This document shows positions 7,609-16,754 of a stretch of 16,754 nucleotides of DNA, piece by piece. A model generated the notes under the pieces. It searched no databases, was not told the origin of the DNA, and saw nothing but the letters and a program-made list of their open reading frames with translations. Position 1 is the first letter of the stretch. Every line of letters starts with the position of its first letter. The translations under genes were made by a program, and so were the position numbers. The DNA comes from Entophlyctis helioformis (Eukaryota; Chytridiomycota; Chytridiomycetes; Chytridiales; Chytriomycetaceae), in assembly GCA_025526915.1 (NCBI GenBank), contig JAHLKH010000368.1, positions 1 through 16,754 on the forward strand. Reading direction: 5' to 3'.

Positions 7609-8486
7609 GCTCCGTCTGAGAGGGTCTGAGCGAGTCTGAGCGAGTCTGGGCCAGAGCTGTTTGCGGGGAAGCGTCGCCGTTTATCTGCATCGGCTGTCGT
7701 GGCCGTCGGCGGACTCGGTGCCAGACAGACCGACCGACCGACTGGCCGACCGACTGGCCGACCGACTGGCCGACCGACTGGCCGACTGGCTGGCCGGAGT
7801 GCATTCACATGCCATGCTGACCTGGTGTGTGACCGACGCCGCTGATGCAACTTTGGTTGGTGCACGCACCAGTGGTCCCTGTCCTGCTGATTGCCCTCTT
7901 GCATGCCCTCTTGCATGCGATCATGCCCTCCTTGGCCGTTCAGGCTTCGGCCGAACCTCATGTGTATCTGCATGAACGGCCGGCCACAAACGGCGTGGCT
8001 GCACAAGTGGATGTCGGCGCCGACACGGCAATGACGACAGTGCACAAACCTGGTTGGCACACAGCTGGCGCACACCGCACTGGCACCTGACACATCCACG
8101 CAGGCGGTGCTGCTCGCTGGACTGCGCTGTCCAGCCCACGCCACAGCCCCCTGTGCCAACAAGCACGCGTTCACACCAGACGCGCCACGCCACTCCGCGT
8201 GTCCCGAAACAGCAGCCAGCACAGCGCGCCACACTTCTCCGTCACTCAGACAACTCGCCCACCCTGTGTGCGGCTGGCCTGCCCGTCCGCCACAAAAGGG
8301 AGCGGCTCCCTCCGGTTGTGTCAACTGGAAAGCAAGCCAGCCAGCAAGCCAGCCAGCCAGCCAGCAAGCCTATTAATAGACGACAACAAACCATTTTCCC
8401 CTCGCACCATCCTCGACACCAGGCTTCTTCCGCACCGCTTCTTCTCCGGACACACACGCAGACAGACATCCTCCACCAGCACCGCC
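7609..8486. promoter_or_regulatory. Divergent intergenic region between hydrolase 1 and the seven-span gene
   Basis: About 880 bp separating two divergent start codons, so both promoters should lie here. It is rich in short tandem repeats: GAGCGAGTCT-like units (7619-7649), a 12-bp minisatellite (7729-7790), CTTGCATGCC units (7898-7922) and CAGC/AAGC units (8332-8370). A TATTAATA sequence at about 8371-8378 lies some 110 bp before the ATG at 8487 and could be a TATA-like element. Long open frames on both strands come from the low-complexity sequence and are not called. Confidence 0.45.
7729..7790. repeat. 12-bp minisatellite, unit CGACCGACTGGC
   Basis: About four to five head-to-tail copies of CGACCGACTGGC, with the last unit shortened. 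It lies 120-180 bp upstream of the hydrolase start. The units are contiguous, without spacers, so this is a minisatellite and not a CRISPR-like array. Confidence 0.85.
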
Positions 8487-9754
8487 ATGGCTCCAGTCAC
8501 GATTCCCTTTGACCCTCAGCAGTTCACGTCCGTCGGCACGTACCTGGCTCTGGCCCTGGCCATCGTCGCCATCCCCGTGCTTGTGTGGCACGCATTCCGT
8601 CTCGTGGTGTCGTTCCGTCGCTCGCCCACCACCTTTGTGACTGTCTTTCTTGTGCATGCCATCCTCAGCATCATCTGTGAGTGGCACCGGCCAGCGGTCC
8701 CTTCCTCCATCCATCTGCCCACTCATGCAACACTGACACTGACACTGACACTGACACTGACACTGACACACTCTCTTGCTGCACGATCGCCAAAGACGAG
8801 ACGCTGCTCGCCACGTCCGTGTTCGTGTACACCGACTTTTACCTCACCATCACTCGCATCTGGGTGCTTGGCATCATGTCGCTCATCACATCCACCAAGA
8901 TCATCTACGACATGCTGTCCATCTTCTCGACCGCCAACATGCTGCCCTCGTCGGTCCCGCTCATCACCATGATCATCTCGTTCATCTCGTACATGGTGCT
9001 CTACTTCCCGCGCAACCTGTCGTTTATCCTGTTTGTGTCGCCCAACGAAAAGGGCAACTGGGCCGCCGCATGGTTCAAGTCGACGAGCGGCATGCACGGC
9101 ATCGTCAACATGATCATCTACGAGTGTATCTGCATCTTTGCTGTCGTGGTGCTGGCGACGCGCATCCAGTCGCTGCGTGTGGGATCGACGCACTCCGAGT
9201 CGGGAACGTCGCAGTCGGTGCCCATGTCGCCCATGTCGTCGGGGTCGGGGTCGGGCCGCTCGGCGGGATCGACGGCCGTGGGCAAGGACTCGTCGTCGGC
9301 ACTGCCCATGCCGGCGTCGGCGTCCAAGGCTCCCAAGCGACCCATGCGACTGTCAAAGCGGCTGTTTGGTCTCTCGCGTCGCGATGCGATCCTGCTGCAG
9401 CTCGGCGCCAACCTGCTCGTGTTCATGGTCAACACGGTGCTGGTGCTGATGTTTGTGCGCATGGCCGACGCCGTGTCCGACTTCCCGCCGTCCGAGGGCT
9501 GGCGCGCGGCACAGCGCTTCAGCGTGGTTGCAGGCACACTCAACTCGTTCTCAGTCATCTTTGTGTGGAACGTGCTCGACGGCCTCAAGTACCTGCTGAT
9601 TGAGCGTCGGCGGCCGCAGGTGTCGCTGTCTCTGCACCACAACGGCAACGCATCTCAGGGTCCGTTCTCGCCCATGTCGCCCATGTCGCCGTCGTCGATG
9701 GGCACTGTCCACGTCGCGTCGTCGCACCCTTCCAAGTCTGGCTTCTTGCACTAG
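8487..9754 (+). CDS. Seven-span (GPCR-like topology) membrane protein, two exons
   Basis: Exons 8487-8676 and 8796-9754 (donor GTGAGT, acceptor CCAAAG) give 382 residues. The ATG sits in ACCGCCATGG. Hydrophobic segments at about 18-38, 48-66, 73-95, 117-134, 165-184, 262-285 and 303-324 make seven spans. The N-terminus is short, without a signal peptide. The loop between spans 5 and 6 (about 185-260) is long, Ser/Gly-rich and basic, with SPM-type possible phosphorylation sites; the tail repeats SPMSPMSP. A long loop 5-6 and a phosphorylatable tail recall G-protein-coupled receptors, with the loop and tail then cytosolic. I see no DRY, NPxxY or retinal-lysine motif, so receptor function is inference. 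It could be another seven-span family. Confidence 0.8.
8730..8769. repeat. (ACTGAC)n microsatellite inside the intron of the seven-span gene
   Basis: Between six and seven perfect 6-bp units of ACTGAC fill the middle of the 119-nt intron (8677-8795). Being intronic, length changes would not alter the protein. Confidence 0.9.
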
Positions 9755-10015
9755 TCGCAGCGGAAGGCTAGTCCTGCATAATCCTCGCACACGCTGCACA
9801 AATGATGCGCGCGACGCAGCCAGCCGCTCGCCGCTCGTCGCGCTGTACCTAATGCACGGTATCCATCCGATTGTCCATCACTGCCAACACTCTTCGCCAC
9901 TCTTTCTTGTTGTTATGGGCCGTGGATGGCCCACCTTGTAAAGCAGTTACAATATACATCGACTGCCCCCAATTACGAACGACATGTTTACTGCGACAAG
10001 GGAGGATTGGACGAA
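9755..10015. other. Convergent intergenic gap, nothing identified
   Basis: The seven-span gene (plus) and hydrolase 2 (minus) converge on this 261-bp gap. Neither strand shows a canonical AATAAA close to its stop; I see no gene or repeat. Confidence 0.6.
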
Positions 10016-11625
10016 TCAGGTGCCAGGCGGATAGAGGTTGACTTGCTCTTCCAGCTCATCGTGCATCTGTGCCTCTTGCTCGATCTGCTTGAGACGGTCT
10101 TGCTGCTCCGCCTCGTCCTCGAGAGAGAGTGCTTCAAGCAGCGCAGGCGACGTCGCAACAGCTGCAGGCGTATCAGCAGCCTCGACATCATCAACCGCAA
10201 CGTCACTCGCACCACCCGCACAACCCGCACCACCCGCACCACCAGCGAGCAAGGCTGCAGCCGAAACCGACGCTGCGTAGTTGGCTTGCAGGTCGGTCAC
10301 GCGAGTCGGGGATGCAGGTTTCGACGCGGTGCGTGGCGGCAACAACGGCGGCTCTCTAGGCGTCTCGCGTTTCTCGGCACGCACTTCAATGCCACGGAGG
10401 ATGGTTGCGAGCATGCGTTCGTTGTGCCAGGCGGGGTCCTGGAACCGCAGGGCGTGGCCACCGCCCTTGTAGATGTCGAGCGTCGCGTTCAGGCGGGATG
10501 CCAGGTACTCGCACGACAGCGGCTGTCGGAGGACGCGGTCTTCGTCGCCGGTGAGGACCGTGATCGGGTAGCCCAAGGCGCTCAGATGTGTCAACCGCTC
10601 GTCAAAGTAGTGTGAGAGGACGGCGACTTGCTGGCCGGCGCGACCGACGGGGTTCTGGAACCCGGTCTTGGCGAACCGGCTCAAGAAGAACTGGGATGCC
10701 GGGTGGACATGTGAGGACAGCGTTCCTGGCATGAGCGTGGACCGTGACACGCACTGCACGTACCTGGAATGCGTATTCACGGTTGTTGGCGAACCCTGCC
10801 TCGATCGTACACGACGCGTTCAACCAAGCCTGGCCACGGCCCCATCGACACGATCAGCCATGCCACTCCCCCTGCTGCCACACCAACTGCAGCCACGTAT
10901 GTGCACTTACAGGAGGAAACAAGACATCCAGCATGACTTCGCAGTAGGACTCCATGGTCGGGGTTTTCGAGGCGCCGCCGACGACGGCACTCCAGATGCC
11001 ATGCCTCGGGACGCCGTTGAACTTGGCGTAGGTGCTCACCAGACAGAGCGAGACCACGCGATCGCCGAGCATGTACGCCAGCTCCTGCGCGACCATGCCG
11101 CCCATGGACAGCCCGACGATATGCACATGGGTCCATCCCAAGTGTGCGAGCAGACTCATTGTATCCTGCGCCATCAGTTTTGTCCTGTGGCGTCGTCAGG
11201 GTTGGTGTGAGTCGGACAGCCTTAAGGAGCGAGCGAGAGAGGGATGCAGGGCGACCTACGTGTATCGGCCCAGAGGCGACGAGGAGAAGCCCGAGCCACG
11301 GTTGTCAAAGACGCAGACGGAAAAGTCTGGAAAGGTGGCAAGGAAGTCGAGCTGCAGGTCCCACTGATGTGCGATGCTTCCGAGTCCTGTGCCAGTGCAA
11401 GCGGCGGTGCGTTAGCTCATCCGGTGGTGCCACGAGTGCCGCCAAGGGCCAGCTGCCAAGGAGGCTGCGTTTGTGCGGCAGAGAGCGGCCGGTGGAGCAT
11501 CATCAGCCGAGGCAGAGGCGAGGCTTGCCATTGATGAGAAGGATGCGGTGCGGGCCCGAGCCATGCACCTCGTAGTAGATGTCGGCAGACGGCCCGTCCT
11601 GGCACTCGGTCTTGACTTTGGGCAT
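10016..11625 (-). CDS. Alpha/beta-fold hydrolase (paralogue 2) with coiled-coil tail, five exons
   Basis: Exons 11625-11529, 11386-11260, 11184-10911, 10829-10764 and 10690-10016 (minus) join in phase to 412 residues. Motifs: VFDNRGSGFSS, nucleophile GLSMGG (Ser101), VLTGDEDR (Asp237/239), YKGGGH (His267). It aligns with the first hydrolase throughout, and exon 1 has exactly the same length (97 nt). Introns 1 and 2 are shared in position and phase; introns 3 and 4 differ, and the first gene's intron after GDEDK is absent here. Intron 1 begins GCAAGC, a GC-AG intron. After about residue 297 comes a 115-residue extension: Pro/Ala-rich, a Gly-Ala run, then an acidic Glu/Gln-rich helix (EAEQQDRLKQIEQEAQMHDE), probably a coiled coil for partner binding. 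Substrate unknown. Confidence 0.88.
11387..11528 (-). other. GC-AG intron (intron 1 of hydrolase 2)
   Basis: Exon 1 ends ATCAATG and the intron opens GCAAGC; the acceptor is GGCACAG. The paralogue has GTATGT at the identical codon position and phase, which fixes the splice point here and shows the donor is GC. At 142 nt it is longer than the other introns in the two hydrolase genes. Confidence 0.8.
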
Positions 11626-11688
11626 CCTCTTATCCGAAAGGCGACGAAAAACGACAAAAATGTGACAGACTGGATAGGGAAAACGTCA

Positions 11689-11694
11689 TTTAAT
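11689..11694 (-). terminator. ATTAAA poly(A)-like signal of the Lam-type gene
   Basis: ATTAAA on the minus strand, about 58 nt after the Lam-type stop codon (11752-11754). It lies only 64 bp before the hydrolase 2 start codon, so the 3' end of one gene occupies the promoter space of the next. Confidence 0.4.
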
Positions 11695-11751
11695 CGAATA
11701 AAGAATATGGCACAGGAGAAGAGTCGAGACCAAGAGGAGATCACGAGGAGA

Positions 11752-14700
11752 TCACGAGGCAGTCGCAGAGTCGGCAGCAGCACGCAGCGCAGCCTCGACC
11801 ATGACGAGATGGTTCTTTTGCATGACATGCAGCTGCATCTCGGTGCGGTCCAAGACGCGCACAACATGGAGGAGCGTGAGAGTGTTGAGCATGACAATGA
11901 CGAACAAGAAGATGAGGAGCAGGAGGGCATAGGGAGATGAGGTCATGGGGGAAGGCGTGCCAGAGGCAGGCGTTGCAGTTTGTGAAGAGGGCATGAGCAT
12001 GTTGAAGAGCGGACGGACAAGGTCGGTGAGTGCCGAGATTGCCTGTGAGCTGCTTGATAATGAGGCCGTGATTGAGGCGCTGGCAGAAGTGGTGGTGGTG
12101 GTGAAGGTGGACGAGCCGTCCTTGTCCTGGGCAGTGGCCGACACAGACGTCACGGTGGTGGATTGGGCGGCCTTGACCGTTAGGATGGACGCATCAGACG
12201 AGGGCATCTTGACGCCGCTCGAAAGGGACGGCGGCTTGGCGGTGGTCGACAGCGACGCAGGCGACGCGGTTGCATTGCTGCGGATGAACTGGGCGAATCC
12301 CGAGTAGAAGCTTTTCATGCTCTCGATGGCGATGGACGACGCGATGGTCTTTGCAAAGTAGCCGCGGGTGAAGACGACCTTCCAATGCACACGGACGCGG
12401 GTTTCGGAAGGCGACACAAACGTGAAGCAGGTGCGGCCAATGTTGAACATGGGCACGTTGACGTCGGGGCTCTCGTTGTGGTTCTCCTGGCACAAGAAGT
12501 GGCCCAGCTTGTGGTACAGGATGCTTTCGTTGTTCTTGGAGCGCGTCTGCTTGGGTCCCATGGGTGCGCTGAGCGGCACAATGTACTGTGTGCGACGGTG
12601 GAATCCGGCCTTGATGTCGCGCAGGTCCGTGTTGTACTGCGAAAAGTCCGAGATGGCATTGACGGGCAGGAGATCGGATTTGGCGTCGTCGTCGCGGACC
12701 CAGGGACCAAACTGCAGCTCTCTAAAGTGCATCTTTTCGGGCAGGTAGCGCGAGTACAGGCTGCCGTTCTCGCGGATGCACGACCAGTCAGCCCAGAGGC
12801 GCTCCATGGAGAGCGGAAGGACGGTGTCGAGGACGAGCGTGAAGCCGTCCTCGGACAAGGAGCGCTCCGAGTTTTCGCAGCAGGGGCAGTTGACTTCGGA
12901 GCTGGGGTAGTCGATCGAGTGCAAGGACGACGGCGCAGGCGTGGACGACTCGCGGAGACACGATTCGTCGCCAGACGACGTCATGCTGGTTGACTGAGAA
13001 TCCATCGAGTCTCTACGCGAGTGCGACGTGTGCCCACTGCTGCTTTCATCGATCAGATGCGGGCTGTGGATGCCATGTGCGTGCAAGTGAGCGTGCTGGA
13101 CAGCCGAGGTGGACCGATTCAAGCCGCGCATCGATGCAGGACGCGAGGCCGCCGAGTCGTTGCGACGCAGCTGGTAAAAGTCAGGGATCGACTCGGCCTT
13201 TTTGATCGTGTGCTTCTTCTCGCAGAGATCGCACGACTCGCCCTCGGCAAGAAACTCGCTGCCGCAGTGGCACGAGAGACCAGCCAGGTTTGGCTTCTTG
13301 CGGAAGAGACTCTTGGACTGTTGCCGGGTTGTGCAGATGGGCAAGTGGCAATGGGCAGGAGTGGTTGTGAGCGAGCGAGTGTGCTAATGCACAGGCAAGC
13401 AGGCACGGCCGATGGACGTACGTCAACATGGGTGTTCCACAGCTGACCATGAGGTCGTATTTGGGGTTGCGAGGCGGGAAGATGGTGCCAAAAAAGTACT
13501 GCAGGAGCAGGCGGGCCCGTTAGCTCGGTTGAATGCTAGCCGCATAGGGAATGGCAACGGCGAGGGCCAGCATGGCAGAGTGCATACCTTGCCCTGATCC
13601 GTTTCAACTTCGATAGCGTTGGGCAAGAGGTTGGCGAACTTGCTCTTTTCAATGTGGGTGATGCTGGTGAAGTCGATGACGACGATCGGCTGGGAGGTGA
13701 CCGAGCGGTGCAGGAGCGATGGTTGAAGCGAGCACGGGGCGATGGTGGCACAGTCGCAATTTTGCAAGCAGAAACGATAAAAGCGCGATTCGAGCGTGTC
13801 AGCAATAATGGAGAAAGCGACAGTGATGAGCGGCCAAGAGACGGCGATGAGCGGTCAAGAGCGGCGATGAGCAGGGAGAGCGTGGACAGAGTGGACAAAC
13901 CTTTCCAGCCCAGCCACGGAAAATGAGATGGTGCTCCGAGACCCACAGCTTGCCGTCGACGAGCACGCCGACATTGAGTGCACACACAAAGTCTGGCGTC
14001 GAGAGTTTGAGAGTCGGGTTGGTAGGGCAGAGATGGCACAGGGCAGGGCGACCACGGCGGGGCATTGGAGCCATGCCAGAGATCAGGGGGCAGCCGGGAA
14101 GCCCACGCAAGGGAAGCAACGCAGATCAGCAATCAGTTGAGTTGAGCAGATGCAGCACGCGGCAGTGCCAGGAGCGACGGCAGACGTGACAGTGGCAGTG
14201 GCATGTAGGCAAGCAGACACCAAACGCACCGGTGACGAGCCGCTCGTCGTCGGGAACGAGGCCGGCGAACAGCTTGTGGAACTCGTCGTTGCGCTCGGCC
14301 GAGGCGAGCTTGGTGCCGGTGGCCGCGTGGATCTCGCGGACCACTCCCTTGAACACGCCAGTGATGGCAGGCGGCTTGAGTGCCATCAGCTGTTCAGAAG
14401 TGGGAAGCGGCGGTGCCAGAGGGGCAGCGGAGGCGGCAACGCCGTCTTGGCACGCACTTGCATCGTCGGCGAGGTCAGCGAGGTCCGCGAGAGTCTCGGC
14501 TCTGCTGAGGGCCGTCGGTGGAGCATCAGAAGCAGCAGCATAAGCAGAAGCAGAAGCAGCCTCATCTGGTGACTGTGGCTCGGTCGGCGTTTGTGCAGCG
14601 AGCTGGTGCGGGCGCGAGCGCAGGTCGAGGTCGTGCAGTGGGCCGGGCTGTGGCGAGTTGGACAGCGACAGCGCCGGCGACACGGAGCGGAAGGGCGTGG

Positions 14701-15205
14701 ACGGCGGCTCGAGCAGGACCATGGACGGTGCACCCGTCGGGTAGGCGGTCTGGAGAGGAGCAGGCACGGGCGAGCGACGGGGCAGTGTGGACGACCGAGA
14801 CGCAGGCGACACTGGCGCAGTGCTGGACGGCGAGCCGGCGTTGGAAGCGATGGAGGCGTTGCTGGGCGTTGGCTTGAGCAGCGAGCCAAAGAGGCTGCTG
14901 CCGTTCAGGCCCTTGTTGAAGAAGGAGCGGCTGCCTCGGACCGTCGCACTGCCAGCGCCTGGTGCACCGACGGCCGGGCTCGACGGCGAGACGACGTGGG
15001 TACCGTCAATGGCCACATGTGTGACCTTGGTGGCGGCGGACGCATCGTCCGAAGGCGTTGCTGTGCCAGAGAACGACTGCGAGCGCGGACGGGAGCGAGG
15101 GCGAGCGCTCAGGTCCGGCAGAGGGCCAGGTGTGCCCTCGTCGTCTGCATGGATACCGGCGTGGTCCTGGACTGGCTGGCTGCTGTTGTCATTTGCAGGC
15201 ACCAT
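11752..15205 (-). CDS. Lam/Ysp-type sterol-transfer protein (GRAM, VASt, C-terminal anchor)
   Basis: Exons 15205-14230, 13992-13901, 13689-13588, 13498-13422 and 13309-11752 (minus) join to 934 residues. Residues 1-295 are Ser/Pro/Ala-rich and disordered. The GRAM domain runs from about 303 (RNDEFHKLFAGLVPDDERLV) through CALNVGVLVDGKLWVSEHHL and VIDFTSITHIEKSKFANLLP to YFFGTIFPPRNPKYDLM. Then a Cys-rich module (CHCGSEFLAEGESCDLC) and a Ser-rich linker; the VASt/StART-like domain at about 571-760 (FTLVLDTVLPLSMERLWADW to GRTCFTFVSPSETRVRVHWK); and a membrane segment near 877-895 with a short C-end. Lam proteins move sterol between ER and plasma membrane at contact sites, anchored in the ER. 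The exon 4/5 junction is uncertain: acceptor CAAGAG (13310) keeps frame, whereas the stronger-looking CAACAG (13318) does not. Confidence 0.87.
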
Positions 15206-15324
15206 TGGAGGCGGTGGGGAAAAGCAGCGTTCAAGTGGCGCGTTTCAAGGCGTGTTTCGCCAGGTGTTTCGTTCCGCGGACAAAGGGACGGTTGCGCGTT
15301 GCTTGCGCGTTGCTTGGGCAATAG

Positions 15325-15330
15325 TTTATT
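15325..15330 (-). terminator. AATAAA overlapping the kinase-like stop codon
   Basis: AATAAA on the minus strand (plus-strand TTTATT) contains the TAA stop of the kinase-like frame (15326-15328). The next gene (Lam-type, start 15205) begins 120 bp on, so termination must occur in a very short space. Confidence 0.45.
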
Positions 15331-16722
15331 GGACAGACAGGGGAGAGGCAAAGGCAGAGATGGCAGCCGAGGTGTGGCGATGAGGCAGATAGCGGTGCAA
15401 AAACGAGTGCTGTTTGTGGTTGTGGTTGTGGTGCGCACGGTGTGACGGATAGACGCGATGATGATGGTTGTGGCTCTGGTGGCCGTGCGGCTGCGTGGGC
15501 AGGTGCTTGTGTGTGTGCGCAGGCTGCACCCACTGGAGGTGGCGGTGCTTGGGAGGCTGGCTGTGACGCACGGGCAGGCGATCGTACTGGCTGGCCATCA
15601 CAGACTGGTCCAAGGCTGCCGTCGACGGCCGGCGATGCACCGGCCTGCCCAAGGCAGCTGCCACATGGGGGCGGACCAGGCCGTACACGTGGTCGACCGA
15701 GTGTGTGGCCTGGACGCGAACAAAGTTGCGGCGGTTGCGCAGACGGTGCAGCAGAATATGAGGCGGAGGGGCGACGGCTGCATCTTCAGCCTTGTAGGCA
15801 GAGGTGAGGGCAGTCCAAAAGGCGACCAGAGAGCCCGAGATGGAGGGTTTCGAGGCGGCAGATGCTTGGGGCGCAGCTAGCGCATCAGCCTGTGCCTGGT
15901 CAGCTTCGAGCTGGGAGCTGGTTGCGCCAGATCCGATGCGCTGCAGGTACCCAAGAATCGAGGGCGTGTCGCGACGGTACTGGCGCAGACGCTCGATGAT
16001 GGAGTCGTCCGTGTCGTCACAGCGGCCGCGCTTGAGCAGTCTGCGGGTGAGAAGTGCATCTGGGGCTTTCAAGACAAGAACCATGTGCGGTGCTCCCGAT
16101 CTGCCGTGGAAAGCAGGGTGTCAGTCGGGGGGCTAAAACGGAGGGTGGAAATGCTGCCCATTGGAGCCAACCTTGTGTGCGAATGCCTTTGCCTGAGGCA
16201 GCGTGCGGGGGTATCCATCGAGGAGCACTGCCGGAACGTCGAGCGGGATGTGCGAAACGTAGGCGGACAAAATGTCCATCACAAAGTCGTCAGGCACGAG
16301 CAATCCCTGGGCCATGAGGCCGATGAGGTGCTTGCGCTGCGTCTCTGTGATGTTGAAGGCGTCGACACCGGCCCGCCGTGATGGTGCAGGTGCAGGTGCG
16401 GGATGCGGATGCGGTTGACAATGGGCCGCTGTCGGATCTGCCTCGTGCTTGGCCGTGGATGCCCACGTGGTCACGCTGGACGGCGCAAAGCTGAGGGAAG
16501 CGGGCGGTGCATGGCTGCTGGGAACAGCGCTGGGATGGTTTGCAAGAGGGCCGGCGGCAGCGGGAGCAGCAGCAGAGGGCTGGGCAATCGGCGAGCGGCC
16601 GGCCGCCGCATCACGAAAGCAGCTGGCCAGTGGAGATGTGGACGAGTTGAATTCCTCCTGCAGACGCGGCAGACAGTGCCCTTGCCGGAGCCTGGGCCCA
16701 TGACCAGAATGATCCTGGGCAT
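15326..16722 (-). CDS. Aberrant nucleoside-monophosphate-kinase-like protein, frame breaks, His-rich tail
   Basis: ATG 16722 opens MPRIILVMGPGSGKGT, an adenylate/UMP-CMP kinase P-loop; the frame is open to the right edge, so the true start may lie outside. Then QEEF, but one base out of frame (at about 16664-16672). Some 80 Ala/Pro/Ser-rich residues follow where the STGDLLR-type NMP-binding helix should be, then kinase sequence returns: NITETQRKHLIGLMAQGLLV, PAVLLDGYPRTLPQAKAF, and after an intron LVLKAPDALLTRRLLKRGR with DDTDDSIIERLRQYRRDT, a short LID. Splicing 16171-16101 (GTTGGC...GGCAG) leaves the phase one base off; a 39-nt intron opening GTTTTA would fit. A SVDHVYGLVRPHV end precedes a His-rich tail (15374-15565). 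The stop TAA lies within AATAAA. About 440 residues against about 200 usual; phosphotransfer activity is doubtful. Confidence 0.65.
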
Positions 16723-16754
16723 CTTGCGGGCAGCCAGCGACGATGAGGTCAACA

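Noticed and set aside
7729..7790. CRISPR-like repeat array
   Set aside because: 12-bp units are directly adjacent with no unique spacers, in a eukaryotic intergenic region.
7467..8324. 285-codon minus-strand frame across the intergenic region
   Set aside because: It runs through minisatellite and simple repeats, yields GRPVGRPV-type repeats, and overlaps hydrolase exon 1 in the wrong frame.
8776..9603. Second plus-strand frame within the seven-span gene
   Set aside because: His/Arg-rich, starts before the splice acceptor, and is the alternate frame of a clear membrane protein.
14591..15445. 284-codon plus-strand frame
   Set aside because: Arg/Ala/Gly-rich shadow of the GC-rich Lam-type exon 1; continues through the intergenic gap without any motif.
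16101..16171. Clean 71-nt intron in the kinase-like gene
   Set aside because: Splice sites look good, but the join is one base out of phase with the downstream kinase frame, so it is reported only as uncertain.

Overview
This is eukaryotic nuclear DNA: protein genes are split by short GT-AG introns (about 70-240 nt), gene spacing is tight, there is an intron-less tRNA-His with internal A and B boxes, and a non-LTR retrotransposon fragment is present. The compact layout, GC-rich coding sequence, a Lam-type GRAM/VASt protein and an F-box-like/ankyrin protein of a kind I associate with zoosporic fungi suggest a chytrid-like fungus, possibly Rhizophydiales. That placement is inference; a ribosomal or housekeeping gene tree would settle it.

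Layout, left to right. 1-1222 (+): 3' part of an ALYREF/Yra1-type mRNA export adaptor, 5' end outside the window, with two reading-frame breaks. 1216-1590 and 5727-6097: two diverged direct copies of a ~370-bp segment, each carrying a tRNA-His(GUG) on the minus strand. The right copy folds well; the left lacks one acceptor-stem base. Between them lie an ankyrin-repeat gene (1948-3234, with an out-of-frame tail to 3440), a dead LINE reverse-transcriptase fragment (minus, about 3480-4030), and an Ala/Pro/Lys-rich protein gene (4117-5096). The ankyrin gene and the Ala/Pro/Lys-rich gene share a promoter element, 5' leader and N-terminus although their bodies differ. 5097-5726 has no gene I can name.

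6393-7608 (minus): a five-exon alpha/beta hydrolase with complete triad motifs. 7609-8486: a repeat-rich divergent intergenic region. 8487-9754 (+): a two-exon protein with seven predicted membrane segments. 10016-11625 (minus): a second alpha/beta hydrolase, paralogous to the first, with a coiled-coil tail and a GC-AG first intron. 11752-15205 (minus): a 934-residue Lam/Ysp-type sterol-transfer protein (GRAM, Cys-rich module, VASt, C-terminal membrane anchor). 15326 to the right edge (minus): an aberrant nucleoside-monophosphate-kinase-like protein with a His-rich tail.

Functionally the window is not an operon. Two themes stand out: a paralogous hydrolase pair flanking an orphan seven-span membrane protein, and a modular gene family sharing one leader/promoter cassette. 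Frame breaks cluster in the outer parts (ALYREF, ankyrin tail, left tRNA copy, kinase), while the hydrolases and the seven-span gene splice without conflict. This points to decay or to uneven sequence accuracy, and raw reads would distinguish the two.
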